Positions 7,727-15,803 are shown, counted from the stretch's first letter. The stretch is DNA of 25,232 bases from a virus (IMGVR_UViG_3300025138_004750:1-25232); one strand, 5' to 3'. Notes: generated by a model from the letters alone, not told the origin. A program made the numbers and translations.

Positions 7727-8562
7727 GTAAAATTATAGTTGGTGGATGTTCATTTACAGATAAGGGTATGCCAAAGCATGCCAAGCCAAATGCTATGGAT
7801 TTTAAAATGTGGCCTGAAGTATTAGGTGAGGTTACTGAGCGTGAAGTTATCAATGTGGGTGTATGTGGTTCTGGTAATAGATCGATATTACATAATGTTG
7901 TTAAAGAAGTATTAAAACATAATCCTAAAGATATTGATGCTGTCATTGTTGCTTGGTCAGAATGGACTAGACAAGATATACTATCTGATAATAAAGATTA
8001 TACAGACTATCCGTTTCGTACAATTCTTCCTAGAGTGTCAGATGTAAAAGATAGTTTTACTAAAGACAGTATTGTTGATTCTGAAACAAAAGTAGATTCG
8101 TACTATGATATGTTAGAAACAAAGTTTCCTAAAGATATTGATATTATGAATGACAACTTACAAATAATGTATATGTTTCAATGTTTCTGTAATGAGAATC
8201 ATTTAAATTTCTTACAAATGCAGATGTTACCGACATATAATAAATTTAGAAAAGAGTCTAATACAACTGCAAATTATGATACAGAAGAAACTTTAGACCC
8301 CGATAAATATCCAACTGATCTTGAAATGGAAAAACGACAGATAAGAGAACGTGATTTTATCAAAAATCCTATTTCATTGTTAATAGAAGATAGTAAATTT
8401 ATTGGATATCCTATATTCGAAAGATTAGGTGGATATAATATGTTAGAATTACTAAGGAAAACATACGGAGAATCATACAGAATCAGTGGCATCGATGCCC
8501 ATCCAAATGAGGAATCCCATAGATTTCTCGCTGATCGTGTACTAGAAGCCCTTGATTTATAA
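7723..8562 (+). CDS. SGNH/GDSL-like hydrolase family protein (paralogue of 4922-5569)
   Basis: The 279-residue product starts IVGGCSFT, with Ser10 at the SGNH nucleophile position. It has [10 protein letters not shown] (the G-x-G-N block), [21 protein letters not shown], and near the end [11 protein letters not shown] with Asp258 and His260 as the likely Asp-x-His pair. The shared blocks with the protein at 4922 indicate an old duplication; this copy has a longer middle section. It is the last gene of the accessory cassette: coupled by ATGA to the ferredoxin, and a terminator hairpin begins inside its last codons. The role is probably acyl or ester chemistry on the cassette's product, but that is inference. 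Confidence 0.6.
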   Translation: MSKIIVGGCSFTDKGMPKHAKPNAMDFKMWPEVLGEVTEREVINVGVCGSGNRSILHNVVKEVLKHNPKDIDAVIVAWSEWTRQDILSDNKDYTDYPFRTILPRVSDVKDSFTKDSIVDSETKVDSYYDMLETKFPKDIDIMNDNLQIMYMFQCFCNENHLNFLQMQMLPTYNKFRKESNTTANYDTEETLDPDKYPTDLEMEKRQIRERDFIKNPISLLIEDSKFIGYPIFERLGGYNMLELLRKTYGESYRISGIDAHPNEESHRFLADRVLEALDL

Positions 8563-8571
8563 GGGTTTTTT
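8546..8571 (+). terminator. rho-independent terminator at end of the accessory cassette
   Basis: AAGCCCTT, an 8-base loop and AAGGGTTT form a stem of about 8 pairs (one G-T) that runs into six T residues at 8566-8571. It overlaps the stop codon of the SGNH gene. The AAGGG arm could instead pair with a second CCCTT at 8575-8579, which touches the next promoter's -35. Confidence 0.7.
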
Positions 8572-8577
8572 AAGCCC

Positions 8578-8606
8578 TTGACAATTCCCTCATAACCTGT
8601 CATTAT
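8578..8606 (+). promoter_or_regulatory. sigma70-like promoter for the VWA/metallopeptidase gene
   Basis: A perfect -35 TTGACA (8578-8583) is followed after 17 bases by CATTAT (8601-8606, 4/6 match). TATAAG at 8604-8609 is a closer hexamer but lies 20 bases away. Transcription would start near 8613, downstream of the first in-frame ATG at 8611, so translation should start later. Confidence 0.65.
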
Positions 8607-8634
8607 AAGGATGATGATACAGAAAGAGGTTAAA

Positions 8635-10896
8635 TTGAAAACAATAAATCAAAACAAAAAGAGTACTATTGCAAAATTACTTGCTACTGAAAATGTACAC
8701 GTTGTACACAAAAAGACTCAGACAGCAAGTTTCAATGTTGCAACTAGAGAACTAACTTTACCAATATTTAAAAACGATATATCAGATGATGTATATGACA
8801 TGTTTGTATGTCATGAAGTTGCCCATGCATTATGGACACCTTTAGATATGTTAAAAAAATCTCACGATTTAGGACTTAATAAGTCTGTTGTTAATGTTCT
8901 TGAAGACGCAAGAATTGAAGCAATGATACAAAAAAAATACCCTGGTTCTGTTAAGAACTTTACAAATGGTTACAAAGAATTATTAAAACAAGATTTCTTC
9001 GGTATCAAAAATCAAGATTTATCTAAGATGAATATTATTGATAAAATTAATATTTACTTTAAGACAGGTCTTGATGTTTTCTTTAGTGATGAAGAAAAAA
9101 AACTTGCAAAAAAAGTTGGTGCATGTAAGACTCCTCAAGACGTTCTTGATCTTGCAGTTGAGATCGCTGGATACCACAAAGAAAAAAAGAAAAAAGAAGA
9201 ACAAGAATCTGCTGGAAAATCTAAAATGAAAATGGATGATGACGGCGAAAAACAAGAAGGTGCTGGAGAAGCTGGAGATTCAAAAGAAGAAGACGATCAA
9301 CAAGAAGATACATCTGGTGAAGATGATAATCAAGATGATCAAGAAAAAGAAGATAAAGAATCTGATACAGAAAAAAGTAAATCAAAATCAGCTGAACATG
9401 CAAGTGCTGGGGGAAAATCTGACGGATCAGAATTAACGTCTGCTACTGACATGAAAGAAAAAGATTTAGAGAATGGAAGTTTCTTAAATCAAATTGACGA
9501 TAATGCTAGAGACAGAGATTATGTTAATATACCTAGTAAATTTGATTTGACTAAATTGATTATTCCAACAAAACAAATTATGCAAGAATTGTCTGGTGAG
9601 AGATATTGGACAAATAAAACTAATCACTATGCTGAAGACGCATTTAAAAAATGGTTAGATGCTGAAATCATTAAACTATTTAATGACAATAAAAAAGTTG
9701 TTCAATACATGGTCAAAGAGTTTGAAATGAAAAAATCTGCTGATATGTACAAGAGAGCTACTACTTCAAAAACTGGTATGTTAGATATGAACAAGATTCA
9801 TACTTACAAATACAATGATGATCTGTTTGCAAAAATGACAACTATACCTGGTGCAACTAATCATGGAATGATTATGTACTTAGATTGGTCTGGTTCAATG
9901 GCCTACAATATGAGAGATACCGTAAAACAGTTATTCAATCTTATTTGGTTTTGTCAAAGAACTAAAATTCCATATCAAGTATTTGCATTTTCAGATCAGT
10001 ATGGTAGAGTACAAGGTGATTATGGTAGATATGGTGAAACCCCTGTTGAAGAACTATCTCAAGAAATGATTCATAATGATATGAATATTGACAATACAAG
10101 ATTGTTAGAATACTTTAATTCTAATATGACTAAAGATCAAACTATGACAATGATGAAATATCTTTTAGGATTTTCTTACTATTGGGTAGATAGAAGAGGG
10201 AATGGAACAAACGAATATGACGGTGATCCTCTTTATGTTCCTACTGCTTACAATCTTGGTGGAACACCATTAAATCATTCAATCCTTACAATTCCTCAAA
10301 TTGAAAAAACATTTGTTGAAAAATACAAAGTACAAAAATCAAATATTGTAATTTTAACTGATGGTGATAGTCATTCTCTTAGTGACGCATTTAGATCAGA
10401 TAGTCAAGGAAATATAACTAGAGACAGTTTCCAACCTTGGAATAAAGAGACTCATGTTACTCACAAAGAGTCTGGCAAGTCTATTGTAGTTACAGACGGT
10501 TATAGAAGTGAAATGACAGAATCATTACTGACACTAGTTAAAAAGATCAAACCATCATTGACTATTACAGGATTCTTTATTGCTGGATCAGGCAGAGCTG
10601 GAAGAGTTACTCTTAGAACTATTGAAGAGAAGTTTAAACTGTCTAGCTATTCAGATAAAAAGAAAGTTGTTGAAATTCAAAAAGAATTAAGAAAAAACAG
10701 AGTAGCTGTTTGTAAGACTCAAGGATATGATGAGTATTACATCCTACCATCAGGTGGCAATTCAACCGAATCAGAGGAATTGACAATCAAACCTGGTGCA
10801 AAAGTAGGGTCAATTAAGAGTGCTTTTGCAAAATCTATGAATGCAAAAACTGTTAATAGACAATTACTCAACAAATTCATAGGGTTAGTTGCCTAG
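8635..10896 (+). CDS. CobT-like protein with HExxH metallopeptidase motif, acidic linker and VWA domain
   Basis: About 753 residues from TTG 8635. That start has GAGG 5 bases upstream; the earlier in-frame ATG at 8611 lies at or before the predicted transcription start. An N-terminal domain holds CHEVAHALW (His60-Glu61...His64), a zinc-protease-type HExxH. Residues about 182-275 form a highly charged Lys/Glu/Asp/Ser linker. The C-terminal VWA domain has the metal-ion site DWSGSM (from Asp417) and a later ILTDGDSH strand. CobT-type cobaltochelatase subunits combine an acidic linker with a VWA domain and work with a CobS AAA+ ATPase, and such an ATPase is the next gene. Without a CobN-type subunit, a MoxR/VWA-style remodelling role seems likelier than cobalt insertion. 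Confidence 0.75.
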   Translation: MKTINQNKKSTIAKLLATENVHVVHKKTQTASFNVATRELTLPIFKNDISDDVYDMFVCHEVAHALWTPLDMLKKSHDLGLNKSVVNVLEDARIEAMIQKKYPGSVKNFTNGYKELLKQDFFGIKNQDLSKMNIIDKINIYFKTGLDVFFSDEEKKLAKKVGACKTPQDVLDLAVEIAGYHKEKKKKEEQESAGKSKMKMDDDGEKQEGAGEAGDSKEEDDQQEDTSGEDDNQDDQEKEDKESDTEKSKSKSAEHASAGGKSDGSELTSATDMKEKDLENGSFLNQIDDNARDRDYVNIPSKFDLTKLIIPTKQIMQELSGERYWTNKTNHYAEDAFKKWLDAEIIKLFNDNKKVVQYMVKEFEMKKSADMYKRATTSKTGMLDMNKIHTYKYNDDLFAKMTTIPGATNHGMIMYLDWSGSMAYNMRDTVKQLFNLIWFCQRTKIPYQVFAFSDQYGRVQGDYGRYGETPVEELSQEMIHNDMNIDNTRLLEYFNSNMTKDQTMTMMKYLLGFSYYWVDRRGNGTNEYDGDPLYVPTAYNLGGTPLNHSILTIPQIEKTFVEKYKVQKSNIVILTDGDSHSLSDAFRSDSQGNITRDSFQPWNKETHVTHKESGKSIVVTDGYRSEMTESLLTLVKKIKPSLTITGFFIAGSGRAGRVTLRTIEEKFKLSSYSDKKKVVEIQKELRKNRVAVCKTQGYDEYYILPSGGNSTESEELTIKPGAKVGSIKSAFAKSMNAKTVNRQLLNKFIGLVA

Positions 10897-10904
10897 AATA
10901 ATGA

Positions 10905-10920
10905 GGGGCCCCGCCTTTTT
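10905..10920 (+). terminator. GC-rich palindrome plus T run, probable terminator
   Basis: Eight bases after the VWA gene stop, GGGGCCCC (10905-10912) and GCC lead straight into five T residues. A short stem (AGGGGC / GCCTTT with G-T pairs, loop CCC) can form, and the CCCC can also pair with GGGG at 10922-10925 next to the promoter. Confidence 0.5.
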
Positions 10921-10925
10921 AGGGG

Positions 10926-10955
10926 TTGACAATAACGCATGAATCGTGTTATTAT
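10926..10955 (+). promoter_or_regulatory. sigma70-like promoter for the CobS-like gene
   Basis: TTGACA at 10926-10931, an 18-base spacer, then TATTAT at 10950-10955 (5/6 match). GGGG sits directly before the -35. The predicted start near 10962 leaves a leader of about 33 bases before the ATG at 10995. Confidence 0.7.
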
Positions 10956-10994
10956 ATACTAATGATGAGAAAACAACAATCGAGAGGATATATT

Positions 10995-12194
10995 ATGAAA
11001 TCATTGAACAATAATAAAGAGTCATTTATTGATGCGATATCAAAAAAGTATGGACAAGGTGCCATTCTTTCTAGATCAGACATTAATAACTTTGCAACCA
11101 AGAACGGATATTCTAATCCTAGTTGGTTAAAGAAACCCGAATATAAAGTTGGACATGGACAATACAAATTACCTATTGAAGGTGAGGTGTCTGTTGGAAA
11201 ACTAGTTTCTAAAACAGAAACGGTTAATGTTCCAAAATCAATACCTGAATCAATGGAAGTGAACTTGTTCGCTACTCACATGGAAAAAGAAAATCTTATT
11301 CCTAGTAAGTTTAAAGGATTTGTACCTTGGGGTCATTATCAAACGATGAAACAAGTTATTAAATCTAACATGTTCTATCCTGTATTCATTACAGGTCTAT
11401 CTGGTAACGGTAAGACTTTAATGGTCGAACAATTACATGCCGAACTTAAGAAAGAGTTAATCAGAGTTAACATTACAATTGAAACGGATGAAGACGATCT
11501 TCTTGGTGGATTCAGATTAGTATCTGGTGAAACTAAATTTGTTCCTGGCCCTGTTATTGAAGCTATGGATAAGGGATGTACTTTGTTGCTTGATGAGTGT
11601 GACCTAGGTTCAAACAAGTTAATGTGTTTACAACCTATCTTAGAAGGTAAAGGTGTTTATCTTAAAAAAGTAAATAAATGGATTACACCAAAGAACGGTT
11701 TCAATGTTATCGCTACTGCCAATACCAAAGGTAAAGGTTCAGAAGACGGTAGATTTATCGGAACTAACATTCTTAACGAAGCATTTCTAGAAAGATTTGC
11801 CGTAACAATCGAACAACCTTATGCTGCGAAAAAAGTAGAAGAAAAGATTGTTATTAATTCTATGGATAAGTATGGCAAAATGGATAAGAAGTTTGCCGCC
11901 AACTTATGTACTTGGGCAGAAGTCATTAGAAAAACTTTCTATGAAGGTGGAGTCGATGAGATTATCTCAACAAGAAGACTTGATCACATTGCAAAAGCAT
12001 TTTCAATCTTCGGTGAAAAAATGAAAGCCGTTGAGTTGTGTGTGAATAGATTTGACGATGATACAAAAGAATCATTCTTAAATCTTTACACTAAGATTGA
12101 TGCTGGAGTTGATGTTTCAAAAATCAGTACGGATGATCAATCAGAGATCGAACAAGATGAAGTATCAGAAGACGAAACTGATACAAACATTTAA
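10995..12194 (+). CDS. cobS: CobS-like AAA+ ATPase (MoxR type)
   Basis: 399 residues from ATG 10995, chosen because GAGAGGA at 10982-10988 lies 6 bases upstream and the promoter -10 ends at 10955; longer frames would start at or before the -35. Walker A is TGLSGNGKT (133-141) and Walker B TLLLDE (to Glu201), followed by NVIATANTKGKG as sensor 1 and FLERFAV, where MoxR-class proteins put the arginine-finger region. The C-terminal tail is acidic. CobS genes are widespread in marine T4-like phages and are often read as cobalamin genes. Here the partner is the VWA protein upstream, so it more likely powers that protein's remodelling activity. It has its own promoter. Confidence 0.85.
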   Translation: MKSLNNNKESFIDAISKKYGQGAILSRSDINNFATKNGYSNPSWLKKPEYKVGHGQYKLPIEGEVSVGKLVSKTETVNVPKSIPESMEVNLFATHMEKENLIPSKFKGFVPWGHYQTMKQVIKSNMFYPVFITGLSGNGKTLMVEQLHAELKKELIRVNITIETDEDDLLGGFRLVSGETKFVPGPVIEAMDKGCTLLLDECDLGSNKLMCLQPILEGKGVYLKKVNKWITPKNGFNVIATANTKGKGSEDGRFIGTNILNEAFLERFAVTIEQPYAAKKVEEKIVINSMDKYGKMDKKFAANLCTWAEVIRKTFYEGGVDEIISTRRLDHIAKAFSIFGEKMKAVELCVNRFDDDTKESFLNLYTKIDAGVDVSKISTDDQSEIEQDEVSEDETDTNI

Positions 12195-12204
12195 GTAAAA
12201 TTTT

Positions 12205-12244
12205 TATGGGGGTTGACTTTTGAAGTTTAATCCCCATATAAATA
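12205..12244 (+). promoter_or_regulatory. Hsp20 promoter: sigma70-like with embedded T4-type late sequence and inverted repeat
   Basis: TTGACT (12213-12218), an 18-base spacer and TATAAA (12237-12242) form an early-type promoter. TATAAATA at 12237-12244 also matches the T4 late-promoter consensus exactly. TATGGGG (12205-12211) and CCCCATA (12232-12238) form a perfect 7-base inverted repeat enclosing the -35. Confidence 0.6.
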
Positions 12245-12307
12245 AGTATGATACGCTCATTAGAGGTATCAAATTTAAACTTTGCTTAAAATAAGGAGGT
12301 ACATATA

Positions 12308-12751
12308 ATGACCAGACTAAGCATATTTCAACAACTGCAACCAGTATCAATTGGATTTGATGACGTTTTTTCTCAATTCGATAAAATGTTTGATGCAGAC
12401 AATCAATTTATAAATCAAGTAAACTACCCACCATACAATATCATTCAAACTGATAAAAATAAGTTTGATATCGAAGTTGCCCTAGCAGGGTTCTCTAAGA
12501 AAGATATTAAAGTGGAAGTAGAAGCAGGTAAACTTACTATCGAGTCTATTAAAGACAAAGACACTAAAGAGGTCGAAGATAATAATGGTGTACTGCATAA
12601 AGGTATTTCAAAGAGATCATTCAAGAAAGTTTGGACAATCGCTGATGATGTAAAAGTCACTGGTGCTGAACTTAAAGATGGTCTATTGAAAGTGTCAATG
12701 GAAAAGGTTGTACCAGAGAAAGATAAACTCAAAACAATCACTATAAAGTAA
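12308..12751 (+). CDS. hsp20: Hsp20 / small heat-shock protein (alpha-crystallin family)
   Basis: The 147-residue protein has an alpha-crystallin domain at about 38-135. Typical strands are KFDIEVALAGFSKKDIKVEVE, GKLTIES, then KRSFKKVWTIADDV and the conserved GLLKVSMEK. The tail ends ITIK, an I-x-I motif that in IbpA-like chaperones mediates oligomer assembly. It should bind unfolding proteins without ATP, in the cytoplasm; in marine phages it is often proposed to help capsid or scaffold folding. The ribosome site AAGGAGGT (12293-12300), 8 bases before the ATG, is the strongest in the window and suggests high expression. It is a single-gene unit with its own promoter. Confidence 0.93.
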   Translation: MTRLSIFQQLQPVSIGFDDVFSQFDKMFDADNQFINQVNYPPYNIIQTDKNKFDIEVALAGFSKKDIKVEVEAGKLTIESIKDKDTKEVEDNNGVLHKGISKRSFKKVWTIADDVKVTGAELKDGLLKVSMEKVVPEKDKLKTITIK

Positions 12752-12770
12752 TATATCATAAAAGTAAATT

Positions 12771-12805
12771 AGGGGTTGACAACAGCCCCTAGTTTATGAT
12801 AGATT
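12771..12805 (+). promoter_or_regulatory. sigma70-like promoter inside a GGGG/CCCC inverted repeat
   Basis: TTGACA (12776-12781) sits in the 10-base loop between AGGGG (12771-12775) and CCCCT (12786-12790); flanking T-A and T-G pairs extend the stem to 7. The -10 is weaker: TAGATT at 12800-12805 with an 18-base spacer, or ATAGAT with 17. It should drive the gene at 12831 and the replication genes after it. Confidence 0.6.
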
Positions 12806-12830
12806 GCTACTAACAGTAAGGAAATAAATT

Positions 12831-13391
12831 ATGAAAGCATTTGACCAAATAGGAAATCAGATTACGCCTGACGAAGATTTTAATAAAGAGGCAAAAGTAA
12901 TTGATGAAAAACTACAAGAACAAACACAATCTCTAGAAAAAGAACAACAAGAAACTAATAAAGGTTTGAAAATCGAAATGAGGAATCAAACCATGTGTCC
13001 TATTATGCGTGTTGAATTTCCAAATGAGATTGCTGAAGAAATTAAGAATACACCTGATGAAGACGCATTAGATGCTATTCTACAAAAAGTTTCAAAAACA
13101 TATTTGAAAAAAGCATACGATCTTGAAAAGATGATTACTATTACAAATCCTAGTGACGAGGGTTATGATGCAAGTAATGATCAATTAAAGGTTGTTTTGT
13201 TTCTAGATAACATCGGTGACATGAATGTTACTTGGGGTTCTGCTGAAAACTTTGGATACGGACATGATCTATATCCTAAAATTTATGATAGTGTTCCAGC
13301 AGAGTCAGGTGTGATGTTAATCATTCCAGCGTATGCAACTTTAAATTTAATGAGACTAAAAGAGTTTAGGTTGTGGGGGGTGAAGTTTTAA
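12831..13391 (+). CDS. hypothetical protein
   Basis: A 186-residue protein that I do not recognise. Residues about 20-48 are rich in Glu, Gln and Lys and could form a short coiled coil. The rest looks globular, with KVVLFLDNIGDMNVTWGS, an aromatic Gly/Tyr stretch (FGYGHDLYPKIYD) and a hydrophobic C-terminus ending RLWGVKF. There is no signal peptide or clear membrane segment, and no metal or nucleotide motif. It has AAGGAA about 9 bases before the ATG and its own promoter. It is the first gene of the unit that leads within two bases into the DUF3310 gene and then the sliding clamp, so a role in replication or its control is possible but unsupported. Confidence 0.75.
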   Translation: MKAFDQIGNQITPDEDFNKEAKVIDEKLQEQTQSLEKEQQETNKGLKIEMRNQTMCPIMRVEFPNEIAEEIKNTPDEDALDAILQKVSKTYLKKAYDLEKMITITNPSDEGYDASNDQLKVVLFLDNIGDMNVTWGSAENFGYGHDLYPKIYDSVPAESGVMLIIPAYATLNLMRLKEFRLWGVKF

Positions 13392-13392
13392 T

Positions 13393-13671
13393 ATGAAATA
13401 TAATGAAGAACAAATTCTTGAACAAATCAAAAACTATATTGATGTAACTTATAAAGAACATTATAGTGTAGATAAAGATGGGTTTCAAGTACAAGATATG
13501 CTAAGGCATCTTGGAATAGCAGAAGATTTTTGTCAGGCCAATGCAATAAAATATCTTGCAAGGTATGGTAAGAAGAATGGTAAAAACAGAATGGATTTAT
13601 TTAAAGCAATACATTATATCGTTTTGTTAATATCAAGTAATGATAACAATATGGAGAAAGTGAAAAAATGA
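13393..13671 (+). CDS. DUF3310-like protein
   Basis: The 92-residue product matches the small DUF3310 family common in phages. The signature is FCQANAIKYLARYGKKNGKN followed by RMDLFKAIHYIVLL: a helix with N-x-I-K-Y-L-x-R-x-G-K-K, then a D-L-x-K-A-x-x-Y helix. The function of the family is not established; many members sit near nucleotide-metabolism or replication genes, as here. The start lies one base after the previous stop, preceded by GGGGGGTGAAG, and the stop overlaps the sliding clamp start (ATGA). It should therefore be made in step with the clamp. Confidence 0.7.
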   Translation: MKYNEEQILEQIKNYIDVTYKEHYSVDKDGFQVQDMLRHLGIAEDFCQANAIKYLARYGKKNGKNRMDLFKAIHYIVLLISSNDNNMEKVKK

Positions 13672-14345
13672 AACTAAATGATAATACAGTAAATGTACTA
13701 AAAAACTTTTCTACAATCAATCCTAATCTATTGGTTAAAGAAGGTAGCACACTTACTACAATGTCAGCAATGAAAAACATTGTTGCCAAAGCAGATGTTG
13801 AAGAAGTATTTCCTCAACAATTTGCAATATATGATTTGAATGAATTTCTGTCTAGTACAAGTTTATTTAAAGCACCTGTGATTGATTTTCAAGATCAATT
13901 TTTAACAATCAAAGAAGAGACAAGTAAAGGTACAAAACTTAAGTACTTCTATTCAGACCCATCGGTTGTGACAAGTCCTAGTAAGATGATTACTATGCCA
14001 TCAACGGATGTTACTTTTGAATTGACTAGTGATACACTAAATCAATTGAAACGAGCTGCGTCTGTAATACAAGCACCTGATTTGTGTTTACAGAAAAAAG
14101 GTGGCAAGACAACTATGAAAGTATCAGATAAGAAAAATGATACTGCAAATGATTATTCAGTAGATGTTGTTACTCAAGATAGTGCTAAGTCTTTTGAGTT
14201 TTTCTATAAAGTAGAGAACCTTAAATTATTACCTGGTACTTATGATGTATCTGTTTCTTCAAAAAATATTAGTCACTTCAAATCAAGAACTAATAAAGTG
14301 GAGTATTGGATTGCATTAGAACCTGAATCAAAATTTGAGGTTTAA
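13668..14345 (+). CDS. 45: gp45-like sliding clamp (DNA polymerase processivity factor)
   Basis: The product is 225 residues against 228 in T4. It opens MKLNDNTVNVLKNFSTINPN, very like T4 gp45, and keeps AIYDLNEFL, YSDPSVVTSP and the closing VEYWIALEPES. It should form a trimeric ring that tethers gp43 to DNA, and in T4-like phages it also activates late transcription together with gp33 and gp55. The possible late-type sequence upstream of hsp20 makes that second role relevant here. It is coupled by ATGA to the DUF3310 gene and followed two bases later by the clamp loader gene, the standard T4 order. Confidence 0.95.
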   Translation: MKLNDNTVNVLKNFSTINPNLLVKEGSTLTTMSAMKNIVAKADVEEVFPQQFAIYDLNEFLSSTSLFKAPVIDFQDQFLTIKEETSKGTKLKYFYSDPSVVTSPSKMITMPSTDVTFELTSDTLNQLKRAASVIQAPDLCLQKKGGKTTMKVSDKKNDTANDYSVDVVTQDSAKSFEFFYKVENLKLLPGTYDVSVSSKNISHFKSRTNKVEYWIALEPESKFEV

Positions 14346-14347
14346 TA

Positions 14348-15283
14348 ATGGAAACATTTTTATGGGTCGAAAAGTATCGACCATCTAAAGTAGAAGATTG
14401 TATTCTTCCGTCCAAACTAAAAAACACATTTCAAGAGTTTGTTGACACAGGTCACATTCCAAATTTAATATTATCTGGTAGTGCTGGAACTGGCAAAACT
14501 ACTATTGCAAAAGCAATGGTGGAACAGATCGGTAGTACATGGATGATTATAAATGGATCAGAAGAATCTGGTATTGATGTATTAAGAACTAAGATTAAAA
14601 ACTTTGCATCAACTGTTTCATTAGAAGGTGGACGTAAGTACATTATTCTAGATGAGGCAGATTATCTAAATCCTCAATCTACTCAACCTGCGTTGCGTGG
14701 TTTCATGGAAGAGTTTCATAAGAACTGTGGATTCATTCTTACATGTAATTACAAAAACAGATTAATAGAACCTTTACAATCAAGATGTTCTAATATTGAT
14801 TTCCAAATCAAGAATGGTGAACGTATTAAACTTGCAGAAGCTTTCTTTAAAAGAACGCAAACTATTCTTGCCGATGAAAAAATTAAGTTTGAACCTAAAG
14901 CTGTTGCTGAATTAATCAATTCATATTTTCCCGATTGGCGAAGAACTTTAAATGAACTACAAAGGTATTCTGTATCTGGTCAAATAGATGCTGGTATTCT
15001 TTTAGATATTGGAAGTGCAAATATTAAAGAGTTGGTATCTCATCTTAAGAAGAAAGAATTTACCAATGTTCGTAAATGGATTGTAAATAATCTAGATAAC
15101 GATCCTAGCAGGGTGTATAGAACGATCTATGATAGTCTTTATGACAATGTAGACCCAAGTACAATACCACACGCTGTGGTCATCTTATCAGACTATCAAT
15201 ACAAGTCAGCATTCGTAGCAGATCAAGAAATTAATATGCTTGCGTGTATGACAGAAATCATGAGTCAGGTGAAATTCAAATGA
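14348..15283 (+). CDS. 44: gp44-like clamp loader large subunit (AAA+ ATPase)
   Basis: The 311-residue AAA+ protein starts with LWVEKYRPSKVEDC, the usual opening of clamp-loader ATPases. Walker A is SGSAGTGKT (43-51), Walker B ILDEAD (around Asp102-Asp105), and the SRC motif is at 145-147 with its arginine finger. Four gp44 subunits with one gp62 open the gp45 ring and load it at primer ends. The C-terminal third is the helical collar. Its stop overlaps the next gene's start (ATGA), so a 2OG oxygenase is inserted between 44 and 62, which are adjacent in T4. Confidence 0.95.
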   Translation: METFLWVEKYRPSKVEDCILPSKLKNTFQEFVDTGHIPNLILSGSAGTGKTTIAKAMVEQIGSTWMIINGSEESGIDVLRTKIKNFASTVSLEGGRKYIILDEADYLNPQSTQPALRGFMEEFHKNCGFILTCNYKNRLIEPLQSRCSNIDFQIKNGERIKLAEAFFKRTQTILADEKIKFEPKAVAELINSYFPDWRRTLNELQRYSVSGQIDAGILLDIGSANIKELVSHLKKKEFTNVRKWIVNNLDNDPSRVYRTIYDSLYDNVDPSTIPHAVVILSDYQYKSAFVADQEINMLACMTEIMSQVKFK

Positions 15284-15801
15284 TAATCTGTAAAGATAAT
15301 TTTTTAGAACATCATCTTGCACAATTGATTGATGGGTCTGTACACAATACAGACTTTAATTGGCATTGGCATTATAAAGCAAACAAGAACGAACCAGATA
15401 GACATTGGCATACATTGGCAGGTCATAATATAGAAGAAATGACAGCAAATGGTCTTGATTATCTTATTCCTTTATGGGAAGGTATCGAAAACTTGCCAGA
15501 TGTTCCTAAAACAAAAATCATTAGAGCATATTTTAACGCACATACACCAGGTGTAGAACCATCTATTCATCAAGACGATGGCGAGATAACATATATTTAC
15601 TATCCTAATATGGATTGGAATATCAATTATGGTGGTGGAACAACAGTTTATGATGATGATCTAGTAAAAGGTACTTTACTTAATTACAAAGGCAATAGAC
15701 TAATTGGATTTACTGCTAAGAACCATCATCAAGCAATGCCAGTAAGCAAGAAGTGTTTTATGTTAAGAACATGCGTGGTGTTTAAAACAAAGAAAGTATA
15801 A
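15280..15801 (+). CDS. 2-oxoglutarate/Fe(II) oxygenase
   Basis: 173 residues from ATG 15280, which overlaps the gp44 stop (ATGA) and has AGGTG about 9 bases upstream; longer frames start inside gp44 without support. The fold markers are IHQDDG (His97, Asp99) for the first two iron ligands, GGGTTVY in the core, KNHHQAMPV (His149 or His150) for the third ligand, and Arg163 for 2-oxoglutarate. An unusual His/Trp-rich stretch (NWHWHYK...DRHWH) lies at 27-44. It is placed between clamp loader subunits, so it is made with the replisome; the substrate could be a protein side chain or a base, with no direct evidence for either. Confidence 0.75.
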   Translation: MIICKDNFLEHHLAQLIDGSVHNTDFNWHWHYKANKNEPDRHWHTLAGHNIEEMTANGLDYLIPLWEGIENLPDVPKTKIIRAYFNAHTPGVEPSIHQDDGEITYIYYPNMDWNINYGGGTTVYDDDLVKGTLLNYKGNRLIGFTAKNHHQAMPVSKKCFMLRTCVVFKTKKV

Positions 15802-15803
15802 TT

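Noticed and set aside
8611-8634. ATG 8611 as the start of the VWA protein
   Set aside because: The predicted transcription start is near 8613, and TTG 8635 has a GAGG site at good spacing.
10926-10994. Extended N-terminus of the CobS-like protein from an upstream TTG or ATG
   Set aside because: This stretch contains the promoter -35 and -10; ATG 10995 has a clear ribosome site.
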